Source of the DNA: Amycolatopsis sp. WQ 127309
GTDB taxonomy: Bacteria > Actinomycetota > Actinomycetes > Mycobacteriales > Pseudonocardiaceae
Reading direction: 5' to 3'
NCBI RefSeq assembly: GCF_023023025.1
Contig: NZ_CP095481.1
Location: 9,871,001-9,935,000 of the forward strand
DNA length: 64,000 nt
The translations under genes were made by a program, and so were the position numbers. The notes below the pieces were generated by a model. The model saw only the letters and a program-made list of their open reading frames with translations. It did no database searches and was not told the DNA's origin. Within the stretch, counting starts at the first letter, position 1; every line of letters begins with the position of its first letter. This document shows, piece by piece, positions 41,377 through 49,810 of this stretch.

Positions 41377-41515
41377 TCATGAGCGCGGCGGCTCGTGCCC
41401 ACGCATCCAGGCGACCACCGCCGCGGCGACCTCTGCCCCATCGGTCTCGTTGAGGACCTCGTACCGCGCTTGCGCAACGCCCAGCTTCCTCACGAGATGG
41501 TGAGCGGGCCGGGTC
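41377..41515 (-). pseudogene. Alpha/beta hydrolase (monoacylglycerol-lipase-like), C-terminal remnant
   Basis: About 45 codons end in the sequence LVRKLGVAQARYEVLNETDG followed by AEVAAAVVAWMRGH. The YEVLNET-DGAEV part matches the conserved His-Glu-Val-Leu-Asn-Glu-Thr-Asn end of monoacylglycerol-lipase-like hydrolases, with the catalytic His itself changed to Tyr. The preceding residues of that motif (usually LYPGA) are missing. The rest of the gene was not found. Confidence 0.5.
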
Positions 41516-41755
41516 GCCGGCGAACTGACGTCGTGGTTCGAAACGCGGTGCCTCGACACGACCGCCGAGTTCGCCACCTTCGTGCCGGCGAAGTCCAAAA
41601 GCGATGAAGCCGCACGGGCCGGGGTCATGGTGATGTCCGGCCACGAGCGACTGCGTCGCCCTGCACACCGCCGGCCACGTCCCTCACGCCGAAAAGCTCA
41701 CCATCATGCTGCAATTCACCGGCGGGTTCTCCCGCGCGTCGCAACTATTTCTCCG

Positions 41756-42720
41756 CTATGTCCAAAGGACTTTGCCAACCGCTCCCCGTTCGACCGCGTC
41801 CTGCGCCACCGCAGCTTCTACGAGAGGAAAGTGGTGGATCGGAAGCCCAGACTCACCGATGCGGAAGCCACCAGTGGCGATGGCCGCCGTCACGTCACTC
41901 GCCGCCCGCGCCACCGCCTCGGCGTGCAGGGAGCACAAGACGAGGTACTGATATCGGAGGTTCTTGAAATAGGTGTCCAAAATGGGCACCGTGTATTCGT
42001 CGCCCCCGTGCTTGGCGTAGATCGATACGGTTCCGCCGGTTTTCACGACAGCAAGGTCCAGTGCGTTGTTCTGGGCTGGCGCGACCTCCACCACCAAGTC
42101 CACGCCGTCGGGCGCGGCCGCGCGTACCGCGCTCTCGGCGTCGCCTTGCCGATAGTCGATCACGTGGTGAGCACCAGCGGCCTTTGCCAACGACTCCTTC
42201 GTTGCGGAACTCACTGTTGTGACGACGGTTGCGCCCGACCAGCGCGCCAACTGGACTGCGGCGTTGCCGACCGCGCCCGCACCGCCCTGCACCAGGACCG
42301 TCAGTCCGGTCATCGCGCCAGGCCCCAGACGCGAAGGGCCGCGATCGTGCACCGTCAGAGCACGATGCGCAGTCAGGGCCGGGACCCCGATGGAGGCACC
42401 GACGTCGAAACTCACTCCATCGGGTAGAGGAACGACGTGGCTGATCGGTTGCACCACATACTCGGCTGCCGTGCCGAAAGGCTTCCCCGTGCTGGGCGAG
42501 AATCAGCCAGACCCGCTCGCCGACCGAAAATTCGGCCACGTCCGGGCCCACCGCGTCGACGACTCCGGCACCGTCTTGCCCCGGCGTCACCTCATCGAAC
42601 GGCAGCGGCCGGATTCGGAATCGCCAATCGGTGGGATTGACTCCGGAACGCATCAGGCGGACCTGAACTTCGCCCGGACAGGGCTCGGGAATGTCGCGCT
42701 CGACTCCGCGAAACGATCAG
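41756..42720 (-). pseudogene. NADPH:quinone reductase/zinc-less MDR alcohol dehydrogenase, frameshifted
   Basis: Two frames together spell an MDR (zeta-crystallin-like) reductase. The N-terminal frame gives IPEPCPGEVQVRLMRSGVNP, TPGQDGAGVVDAVGPDVAEF and VGERVW. The C-terminal frame gives TAAEYVVQPISHVVPLPDGV, VLVQGGAGAVGNAAVQLARW (NADPH loop) and VIDYRQGD. The switch between frames lies near 42480-42505. The start codon region is also lost: a stop codon precedes the first recognised residues. It is therefore a pseudogene, although a 233-residue piece of the cofactor domain remains open. Confidence 0.8.
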
Positions 42721-42742
42721 CGGCTATCCACTGGAGCGACCG

Positions 42743-43215
42743 GTGGTCCCGGTGGTCGAGGTGATCGCCACGACCGCGCGCCGATCACCCGGTGCCGACG
42801 GCACGTACCGCAGCCGGTGCGCGGACGAAACAGTACGCGCCTACCTCGAGACCGCCCGCCGGCTGCCTGCTGCTCAACATCCAGCCCGGCCGGGCCGACT
42901 TCCTGACGGAAGCGCGCGCGTACGGGAAATGCGTGGCCCTCAACCCCGAGTGGGCAGGGTGACAACCTCGGTCATCCGCATCGAACAGGACCTCACACTC
43001 CCCGCGGAGTCTCGGCGATCAAGGTGGTCGACGGCATCGGCTCGGCCGCGACCAAGCGCGCGACGTGACGCACGCTGACCAGCAGGCTGCCCGATCAGGT
43101 ACGCACCCGGTTCAAGCTCTTCCTCGACGAAGACACCCACAACGGTTCCACCCTGATGACACCGTCAGAGGTGCTGGCTCTCGCCCCAGCTCCCTCCTAC
43201 ATCGTCTACGAATGA
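42743..43215 (+). pseudogene. Remnant of an actinobacterial conserved protein of unknown function
   Basis: Three pieces in different frames appear to come from one gene. They are IATTARRSPGADGTYRSRCA with DETVRAYLETARR; LLLNIQPGRADFLTEARAYG with VALNPEW; and RLPDQVRTRFKLFLDEDTHN with GSTLMTPSEVLALAPAPSYI, ending VYE and a stop at 43213-43215. I recall this order (LLLDIQPGRSDF ... DPEW ... FKLFxDED ... YIVYE) from secreted or lipoprotein-type hypothetical proteins of actinobacteria. There are several frameshifts and an internal deletion after the DPEW-like part. Confidence 0.5.
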
Positions 43216-43471
43216 CGCCGTACGCGGTGCCCACAACCGGGCCGAGCTGACCCTGGTCCACCGGTGGGCCCGGATGGTTCTGCGGAACGCGCCGGCGGAG
43301 GTCGTCTTACGGATCGAGGTCGACGATTCATGCCCGGAGCGAGCTTTCCCGCGTACCCCGTCGGAAGCCGGCGGACGGGGACTGGCACTGGTCGCCTCGT
43401 GCGCTGTCGTCTGGGGACAACAGCCGCACGACGTCGGCAAAACGGTGTGGGCCGAACTTACCGCGCGCTGA
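43216..43471 (+). pseudogene. RsbW-like anti-sigma/HATPase protein, C-terminal remnant
   Basis: The open frame reads AVRGAHNRAELTLVHRWARM, then LRIEVDDSCPERAF, GGRGLALVASCAVVWGQQ and GKTVWAELTAR before the stop. These match the second half of actinobacterial ATP-binding anti-sigma-like proteins (HATPase_c_2): the N-box end, the D-x-S/C-P loop, GGRGLxLV, and the final GKTVWAEL. The N-terminal half is missing, and the fragment directly abuts the end of the preceding remnant. Confidence 0.65.
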
Positions 43472-43578
43472 CCCCGGATCGGCGGGACAGCGATGCGGAA
43501 TGCCGGACCACGCCCGACGGAAAGCCCGAGGGACCTGTCCGAAACAGCGAAGAACGGCTGACGGGCAGCTTCGCCGGT

Positions 43579-44835
43579 TCAGGTGATCGGCTGGGCCGTG
43601 ATCGTCGTGGTCGGGGTGCAGGGCCGGTCCGCGTTCGTGCACGTCACCGCCATCGTGATCACCTGTCCGCCGGTCGCCGTCACCGGACCCGTCAGCGCGC
43701 GTGAGGTCTGGCGGACCGTCGCCAGGTCGTAGGCGGCGAGCTGCGTGCTGTCGAGGCTGATCCGCGCCGAACCCTGGTCGCCACCGGGGTTGGCCAGCTC
43801 CAAGGTGATCAGGCGGTAGGTCCGGCCGTTCGGGACGACGTAGGAGAACAGCTGCGGCCCGGACACCCCCGGGTAGGCCGTGCCGGTGACGGTGAGCCGC
43901 GTGCTCGTGGCGGCGGGGGTCAGCCGCACCGGTGGCGGCTGGCCTCCCACGCCCGCGGCCGTCGGGGTCGGGGCCGCCGGCGTGATCGACGGCGCCGACG
44001 ACGAGGCGGAACTCGTCGCGCCGGTGGACGAAACCGACGTGGACGCCGAGGACGACGTCGGCGGAATCGACGGCGATGGGCCGGCCATCGTCTTGGGGGC
44101 CGCGCGCAGCAGCGTGGACAGCAGCAGCGCGATCACCATGAGCGCCATGATCAGCAGCGAGAAGATGAGGAACGTCCGGCGTGGCAGCATCGGCCGCTGC
44201 TGGAACGTCGCGTTCAGGTCGATCGGGTCGGTCAGCTCGGACAGCACGGTCACGGTGAACGGCCACGCCCGGTCCGCGCCGCGCCAGAAGTACTTGCGCG
44301 GACGGGCACGCAGCTTCACGAACGTGGTCGTGCCCGGCCGCAGCACCGGCACCTTCGGCCGGCCGGTGAAGGTGAGCTTGTCGTCGGGGTCGGCGGCGCG
44401 CACGTCGATGGAGTGCTCGACGTTGCCGAGGTTGTCCACCGCCAGTGTGTGCTTTCCCTTGCGGGCGCCCGAGGAGTTGACCGGCACGAGCTCCGCGCTG
44501 AGCTCGGCGTACTCGGTGACGGTGACCAGGCCCTCCTGGACCACCGAGCCGCCGGGGTCCTCGCGGGAAGCGACCTGCACCGCGAACGGGTACTCACCCG
44601 TCAGCACCTCGTGCCCGCGCGGCGGCGAGAACGTCAGCTCGACGGTGACCTCCTGGGCGGGCATCAGGTTGGCCCGCTCGGGCTTCACCGCCGTCCAGTC
44701 GTGCGCCTCGCCGAGCACGGCGAAGCGGAACTGGTCCACCACCGCGCCGTTGTTGCGGATCAGCACGTGGCACCGCGCGTCACTGCCCGGATCGACGGTC
44801 ACCGCCGCGACCCGCAGCACCGCGCCGACTCCCAT
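43579..44835 (-). CDS. Membrane protein of the contractile injection cluster, Ig-like N-domain, single TM
   Basis: 418 aa. Residues 1-200 have the look of two beta-sandwich domains of the COG1470 (NEW1/Ig-like) type: VTVDPGSDARCHVLIRNNGA, then NLMPAQEVTVELTFSPPRGH and HTLAVDNLGNVEHSIDVRA. A single transmembrane segment lies at 221-243, followed by a Ser/Pro/Ala/Thr-rich linker (about 250-300) and a C-terminal beta-rich domain. There is no signal peptide, so the N-domain is cytoplasmic and the C-domain probably outside. It is the last gene of the injection operon, 31 bp after another membrane protein. It may help attach the particle to the membrane; this is inference. Confidence 0.75.
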   Translation of the reverse strand: MGVGAVLRVAAVTVDPGSDARCHVLIRNNGAVVDQFRFAVLGEAHDWTAVKPERANLMPAQEVTVELTFSPPRGHEVLTGEYPFAVQVASREDPGGSVVQEGLVTVTEYAELSAELVPVNSSGARKGKHTLAVDNLGNVEHSIDVRAADPDDKLTFTGRPKVPVLRPGTTTFVKLRARPRKYFWRGADRAWPFTVTVLSELTDPIDLNATFQQRPMLPRRTFLIFSLLIMALMVIALLLSTLLRAAPKTMAGPSPSIPPTSSSASTSVSSTGATSSASSSAPSITPAAPTPTAAGVGGQPPPVRLTPAATSTRLTVTGTAYPGVSGPQLFSYVVPNGRTYRLITLELANPGGDQGSARISLDSTQLAAYDLATVRQTSRALTGPVTATGGQVITMAVTCTNADRPCTPTTTITAQPIT

Positions 44836-44866
44836 GCCCGCCTCCTCCCGTCCGTGGTTGCCGCGC

Positions 44867-46903
44867 TCACTGCAGCGCGAAGAACTCGATCTCCGACATC
44901 GCGACGTTCTGGCTGCTCTGCCCGTCGAAGATCTCCGCCACCTCGATCGTCGCCGAGTTGACCAGCGTGGTGTTCTTCATCGACAGCGTCTGCTGGCCCG
45001 CCACGTCCTGCGGCAGCAGGTTTTCCGTGACGCCGTTGGACAGCGTCACCTTGAGGATCGACGGCCGCGCGTCCGCCACGAAGGCGTCGTGGGCCCCGGA
45101 GTAGAGGATGATGTTGCGCAGCAACCGGGTCTCCCCGAAGGTGAAGGTGATCCGCGGGTGCTTGCGCGAGTCCCACGGCGTGGCCCAGTAGGTGTCGGTG
45201 TAGGTGTCGGCGGCCGCCCCGGGCGGGTGCCCGGTGATCATCGTCGTCGAGGTCACGGTCACCGGGTGCACCGGTTCCAGCTGCGGAGTCACCTTGCGGT
45301 AGAGCGCGGAGATGTTGTCCACCACGGTGTTGCGCATCGGCGGGTAGAACGCGTACCCCAGCCCGAGCAGCAGCAACGCGATGCCGAACACCACGCGCAC
45401 CTTGCGGAACGCCGAGTACGTCAGCCACTTGCGATGTCCACCGGTGCCCTTCTGCCCGGGCCGGGTGCCGATCTGGTAAGCCTTCGGACGCCGCTTCAGC
45501 TTCGCGAGCAGCCGCCGCCACCAGACGGGCCGGACCACCGCGGCCCGGTCCAGGGACTCGCCGCACCTGCTGCAGAAGTGCCGGCTCGGCACGTTGCCCT
45601 CGCCGCAGACCCCGCAGACCAGGTCCCCGAGTTCCAGCCGTCGTGTCGGTTTGGACTTGACGATGGCCCGGGTCTTGATCTGCACGGGCTGCGGCAGCAG
45701 CTCGGGCGGTTCCTGCTCGGCGGCCAGCGCCCGACCCACCACGGGCTGTGCCAGCGCGGCGACCAGAGCGGCCCGCTCGGCCCCCTCCGCCGACACGACA
45801 ACGGCGACCGGCGCCCCCGTCGCGGGCGGCGGTGTCGCTGCCGCCGCGGCGGAACGCGGCGGAGCGGGAGGCGCGGCCGGGCCGGACGCACCGGACGACG
45901 CGGCGGCGGCAGCGGGCACCGGCGCGGCAGCACCGGGCGGTGGCGGTGGCGCGGCACCAGTGCCCGACGCGGCGCCGGCACCGGCCGACGCCGCGCCGAC
46001 CGCAGCCCTGCCGGGCGGTGGCGGCGGCACGGCACCAGCGCCTGACGCGGCACTAACACCGACCGACACCGCGCCCGGCGCGGCACCAGCACCGGCCGAC
46101 GCCGCGACCGGTGCGGCAGCGCCGGGGGGTGGCGGCGGAGGCGAAGCCACCGCGCCAGCCGCAGCCTTGCCGGGCGGTGGCGGCGGAGTGGCCGCTTTCC
46201 CAGGAGCAGGCGGCGGTGCCGCTGACGCTCCCGGCGGAGGCGGCGGAGCAGCCGCCTTGCCCGGCGGCGGAGGTGCCGACGGCGAGGACTCTCCCGCCGT
46301 TCCCGGCGCAGGCGACGGCGCGGCAGCCTTCTCTGGGGGTGGAGGCGGCGCGGCCGCACCGGGCGGCGGGGGCGGTGCCGCGGCCTTACCGGGAGGCGGC
46401 GGGGGTGCCGCGGCCTTGCCCGGCGATGGCGGGGGTACCGCTGACGCTCCCGGTGGCGGAGGAGCCGCCGCACGACCCGGGGGTGGAGGCGGTGCGGCCG
46501 CCTTCCCCGGCGGCGGTGGCGGCGGCGCCGCCGCTGCCTTTCCCGGCGGCGGTGGCGGCGGCGGTGGCGGTGGCGGTGGCGGTGCGGCCGCCTTTCCAGG
46601 AGGCGGTGGGGTGCCCGCGCCGGAAGCCGGCGCCGGTTCCGAGTCGAACGTCTCCACTCCGGCCGCCACCGCGGCCGGGCGGGGTTCCAGCCGGTACGTC
46701 GGCACCAGCCGGCGCAGCCTCGTCTTGACCCGGCGCCACCACGACGGCCTCGCCTCCGGCGGTGGCGGGGGCTCCTCGACGATCACGATCTCCGGCTCCG
46801 CCACCGTGATCCGGTCACCGTTCCACTCCAGGAACTTCCCGCAGTCGCCGCAGAAGGCGGACTCGTCATCGTTGTGGTTGCCGCACATCCGGCAGACGAT
46901 CAC
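44867..46903 (-). CDS. Zinc-ribbon, proline-rich, single-TM protein with discoidin-like C-domain
   Basis: 678 aa. An N-terminal zinc ribbon (CRMCGNHNDDESAFCGDC) is followed by a very long Pro/Ala/Gly low-complexity part (about 100-400, repeated P(n)GKAAAP). A second zinc ribbon (CGVCGEGNVPSRHFCSRC, about 427-452), a basic segment, one TM helix (about 502-521) and an extracytoplasmic beta-sandwich (about 545-678, WDSRKHPRITFTFGETRLLR; SEIEFFAL) complete it. The C-domain resembles F5/8-type (discoidin-like) glycan-binding folds. The GTG start overlaps the tail-protein-I stop. The architecture recalls the membrane partner described for Streptomyces injection systems (CisA), but identity was not tested. 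Confidence 0.8.
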   Translation of the reverse strand: MIVCRMCGNHNDDESAFCGDCGKFLEWNGDRITVAEPEIVIVEEPPPPPEARPSWWRRVKTRLRRLVPTYRLEPRPAAVAAGVETFDSEPAPASGAGTPPPPGKAAAPPPPPPPPPPPPPGKAAAAPPPPPPGKAAAPPPPPGRAAAPPPPGASAVPPPSPGKAAAPPPPPGKAAAPPPPPGAAAPPPPPEKAAAPSPAPGTAGESSPSAPPPPGKAAAPPPPPGASAAPPPAPGKAATPPPPPGKAAAGAVASPPPPPPGAAAPVAASAGAGAAPGAVSVGVSAASGAGAVPPPPPGRAAVGAASAGAGAASGTGAAPPPPPGAAAPVPAAAAASSGASGPAAPPAPPRSAAAAATPPPATGAPVAVVVSAEGAERAALVAALAQPVVGRALAAEQEPPELLPQPVQIKTRAIVKSKPTRRLELGDLVCGVCGEGNVPSRHFCSRCGESLDRAAVVRPVWWRRLLAKLKRRPKAYQIGTRPGQKGTGGHRKWLTYSAFRKVRVVFGIALLLLGLGYAFYPPMRNTVVDNISALYRKVTPQLEPVHPVTVTSTTMITGHPPGAAADTYTDTYWATPWDSRKHPRITFTFGETRLLRNIILYSGAHDAFVADARPSILKVTLSNGVTENLLPQDVAGQQTLSMKNTTLVNSATIEVAEIFDGQSSQNVAMSEIEFFALQ

Positions 46904-47439
46904 GGCTCGATCACCTCCACGCTGTGCAGTACTCCCACGGGTTTCGCGGCCCGGATGACCGCCTCGACGGCGGCTTTCGAGGTCGGGGACCCCGGCGCGG
47001 GAGTCACGATCACCCGCACCCAGTGCTCGACGTCGGTGGGCGGCTCGGGCCGGGGCCGCACCGACCACGACACGCCGCCGCTCTCCTCGATGCGCACCTC
47101 GCCGTCCACCACCAGCTCCAGGTGCCGGCGCAGCCCGGCCATCGTGCCGCGCATCCGGTACAGCGCGACCGCCTCGGCGATCACCGCCCGCTGCGCGGCC
47201 ATCGACCAGTTCTCGTCCAGCAGCACGCCGAACCAGCCGGCCAGCCAGCGGGTGAAGTCCTCCGGTGCCAGCAACGGGTCCACGTACGCGCCCAGGCAGT
47301 CCACCGTGCCGATCACCGGCGCGAGCACCTGGTCGAAGCCCTCGGTCCAGCGCACCGCGAACGGGTCGTCGGCGAAGATCGACGGCAGCAGGCCGATCAG
47401 CGGGTGCGGGGTGGCCAGCTCGGCGATTCCGGCGCGCAT
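46900..47439 (-). CDS. Phage tail protein I (gpI-like) of the baseplate
   Basis: 179 aa. It has the pattern of the TIGR02242/gpI family: LIGLLPSIFADDPFAVRWTE, FDQVLAPVIGTVDCLGAYVD, PEDFTRWLAGWFGVLLDENW, and the following YRMRGTMAGLRRHLELVV. In P2-like phages gpI joins gpJ at the baseplate edge, and in eCIS loci it lies at the same place. The ATG overlaps the gpJ stop by one base (TGATG). The next gene, a membrane protein, overlaps its stop by 4 nt. Confidence 0.88.
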   Translation of the reverse strand: MRAGIAELATPHPLIGLLPSIFADDPFAVRWTEGFDQVLAPVIGTVDCLGAYVDPLLAPEDFTRWLAGWFGVLLDENWSMAAQRAVIAEAVALYRMRGTMAGLRRHLELVVDGEVRIEESGGVSWSVRPRPEPPTDVEHWVRVIVTPAPGSPTSKAAVEAVIRAAKPVGVLHSVEVIEP

Positions 47440-49391
47440 CAGGACTTCTCCACCCGGACCTGGTGGTCGAACGAGAACACCAGCCCGCCCGCGCCGACCG
47501 GGACGCGATCGGCTTCCGAGCCGCGCTCGCCGGTGACCGGGTTGGCGCCGTAGACCCGCACGTCCTCGACGACGTCGACGCCCTGCACCGACTGCAGCAG
47601 CGCGAACAGCTCACCGCGGACGACGCGCCTGCTGAACGGCCAGCCGGTGCGCTCGGGCCCGCCGGTCAGCGGGTTGAGGAACGCGTAGAGCTCGTCCAGC
47701 GCGCGACGGCGGATCTCCTCGGTGTCGAGCCGGGTCCGGGCCACCAGCCGGGCGACGACGGTGATGCCGCGGTAGCGCGGGGGCTCCACGAGCACCCGCG
47801 TGCCGACCAGGCGCATCTCCTCCAGCCGGTCGGCGACGCGCCGCAGGGTGTCCTCGGCGGGCACGAGGTCGGCGAACTCGAGCCGGTGGCCGGTGGCCGA
47901 CGCCGCGGGCACCACCATCACCTTCACCGCGCCGTGCGGGACGTCGTCCTCGCCGGCGGTCAGGCAGTGGATCCGCGCGACCTCCGGCGCGGCTTCGCGG
48001 GCGATGGCCTCGTAGTCCTCGGCGGTGACGGCGCGGCTGCGCGTGCGCAGCATGATCGGCCCGCGCCGCTTGGCCTGCTCCAGCGTCTCCCCGTCCACCC
48101 CGCCCTGGGCGGGTTCGAGGTTCTCCACCCCGGCGATGAACGGGATCGACGCGCGCAGCGTGTTGACGGCCCGCACGGCGACGTTGCCCTGGCCACCGCC
48201 GCCGCTGTGGTAGCGGCGCATCCGCACCGGCGCGCCGCGTTGCGGGACGGCCCCGTACTGGCGCAGGGTCCCGTCCTCCTGCCGCACGGCCGGGCCGAAC
48301 TCGACCTCCCCGGACACCGGGTCCAGCAGGTAGTGCCGGTCGTCGGCGGTGCTGGCCGCGAAGTGCTCCACCGGCGTCCACTCGCGCCAGGCGCCGTCCT
48401 CGCCCACTTCGAGCGACGACGGGTTCCGCCCGGCGAGCACCGGCACCCGGCTGAGCGAAAACCGTTGCCCGGGAACGCCTTCGGCGAGCCCCAGTTCCTC
48501 GCCTTCGATGATCTCGCCGTGCATCGCCGGCACGGTCGCCCCGACGGTGCTGGCCACCAGGGTGCGGATCACCGGCGAGGAGCTGTAGGCGGCCTGGCCG
48601 GGCAGCGGCTCGATCACCCGCACCCGCAGCCAGGCGGCGCGCTGCTCGCCGATGGCGCTGGTCTCGTGCCCGTCGGGCACGTGCACGACGATCCGCCCGG
48701 GCCGGTTGAGCCCGCCCGTCTCGTCGGTGCTGACCCGGCACTCCCGCCAGTCCTGCGCCGACCACGCCTCCCACACCAGTGGCGGGTGCTTCGGGTTGAC
48801 GCCGATGCCCTCGGTCCGCCCGTCGAAGTCCAGCCGCACGGCGCAGCCCGGCACCGGTTCGGCGAACCCGACCAGCAGCGCGTCGCCGAGCACGGGCGGG
48901 TCGGAGAAAGCGGCGAACTCCTGGCCCAGCTCGACCGACGGCGTCAAGTCCTCCGTGGACACCTTGCCCGTGCGCAGCCGCCGCACCGCGCCGAGCCGGG
49001 CGGGCACCACGGTCAGGTCGCGCAGGGTCGCGAAGACCGTCGGTTCCTCGGTTTCGGTGCGGGTGGTGGAGACCTTCGTGCCGGTGCGCAGCACCATCCG
49101 GCTGCGCGCGGGGGCGGTCAGCCAGAAGGTGACCGGGACCGTCGCCGGGGTGGGCGGCAGCATGCGCAGCCCGAGCAGCTCGAGGAACTTCACGTAGAGC
49201 CGGTCGGGCACCCGGTTGAGCCGGTAGGTCAGCTGCTCGGTCATGAAGGCGAAGGTCTCGATGAGCGTCACGCCGGGGTCGGAGACGTTGTGGTCCGTCC
49301 ACTCCGGACAGCGGCGCTGCACGAACCGCTTCGCCTCGTCCACCAGGTCCTGGAAGCGGCGGTCGTCGAGATTCGGTGCGGGCAGGGCCAT
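47439..49391 (-). CDS. Baseplate assembly protein, gpJ/Afp11-like
   Basis: 650 aa. It belongs to the putative baseplate assembly family (TIGR02243; gpJ/gp6-related). Typical elements are RRCPEWTDHNVSDPGVTLIE near residue 30, TYRLNRVPDRLYVKFLELLG, the central VPQRGAPVRMRRYHSGGGGQ followed by GNVAVRAVNTL, and TRSRAVTAEDYEAIAREAAP. It forms the wedge that links the central hub to the sheath and drives the conformational switch on firing. It starts 3 bp after the gp25-like gene and overlaps tail protein I by one base. The length fits eCIS homologues. Confidence 0.93.
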   Translation of the reverse strand: MALPAPNLDDRRFQDLVDEAKRFVQRRCPEWTDHNVSDPGVTLIETFAFMTEQLTYRLNRVPDRLYVKFLELLGLRMLPPTPATVPVTFWLTAPARSRMVLRTGTKVSTTRTETEEPTVFATLRDLTVVPARLGAVRRLRTGKVSTEDLTPSVELGQEFAAFSDPPVLGDALLVGFAEPVPGCAVRLDFDGRTEGIGVNPKHPPLVWEAWSAQDWRECRVSTDETGGLNRPGRIVVHVPDGHETSAIGEQRAAWLRVRVIEPLPGQAAYSSSPVIRTLVASTVGATVPAMHGEIIEGEELGLAEGVPGQRFSLSRVPVLAGRNPSSLEVGEDGAWREWTPVEHFAASTADDRHYLLDPVSGEVEFGPAVRQEDGTLRQYGAVPQRGAPVRMRRYHSGGGGQGNVAVRAVNTLRASIPFIAGVENLEPAQGGVDGETLEQAKRRGPIMLRTRSRAVTAEDYEAIAREAAPEVARIHCLTAGEDDVPHGAVKVMVVPAASATGHRLEFADLVPAEDTLRRVADRLEEMRLVGTRVLVEPPRYRGITVVARLVARTRLDTEEIRRRALDELYAFLNPLTGGPERTGWPFSRRVVRGELFALLQSVQGVDVVEDVRVYGANPVTGERGSEADRVPVGAGGLVFSFDHQVRVEKS

Positions 49392-49393
49392 CG

Positions 49394-49798
49394 CTAGTCA
49401 CTCCCGTTCTCGGGGATGGTGTAGAAGGGGAACACCAGGTTGCGGGGGTCGTTCTCGCCCTTGACGACGTAGGCGATGTCGATGAGCAGCACGCTTTCGT
49501 CGTCGGGGTGCGGAAAGACCTGGATGTCGGCGGGCACCACCCGCGGCTCCCAGCGCCGCAGCGAACGCCGCACCTCGCCGGCGATGGCGGCCAGCACGTC
49601 CGGGCCGGCGCCGCTGAAGACGTAGTCGCGCAGCGGGCAGCCGAACTCCGGACGGAACGGGCGTTCGCCGGGGTGGGTGCCGAGCACGATCCGCATGGCC
49701 TGCTCCAGCTTGGCGGCCCCGCCCGCCATGGCGATCCGGCCGCCGGTGTCGACGTCGAGCGGGAACGACCAGCCCCGGCCGACGAAATCGGTGCGCAT
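49394..49798 (-). CDS. gp25-like baseplate wedge protein (GPW/gp25 family, Afp9-like)
   Basis: 134 aa. It is a compact protein with the conserved core of T4 gp25/lysozyme-like baseplate proteins: GRGWSFPLDVDTGGRIAMA, AMRIVLGTHPGERPFRPEFG, CPLRDYVFSG and an RRWEPRV segment (the gp25 EPR motif). It nucleates sheath assembly on the baseplate. It starts 12 bp after the spike gene and ends 2 bp before gpJ, an order shared by contractile tails and eCIS loci. Confidence 0.93.
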   Translation of the reverse strand: MRTDFVGRGWSFPLDVDTGGRIAMAGGAAKLEQAMRIVLGTHPGERPFRPEFGCPLRDYVFSGAGPDVLAAIAGEVRRSLRRWEPRVVPADIQVFPHPDDESVLLIDIAYVVKGENDPRNLVFPFYTIPENGSD

Positions 49799-49810
49799 CG
49801 AAGGTGCCTC

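Larger units (their letters stand above)
41066..43578. other. Decayed region without intact genes
   Basis: About 2.5 kb between the TetR gene and the injection-system operon in which no full gene can be read. Open frames are short and broken, third-position G/C preference is lost, and the overall base composition is slightly less extreme than in the flanks. At least four unrelated gene remnants were recognised and are listed separately. The part 41066-41376 shows nothing recognisable. Confidence 0.7.

Noticed and set aside
45594..46958. Long plus-strand open frame opposite the proline-rich membrane protein
   Set aside because: It is an Ala/Gly-rich shadow of the CCG-rich minus strand; it has no family motif or ribosome site, while the minus frame has zinc ribbons, a TM helix and coupled neighbours.
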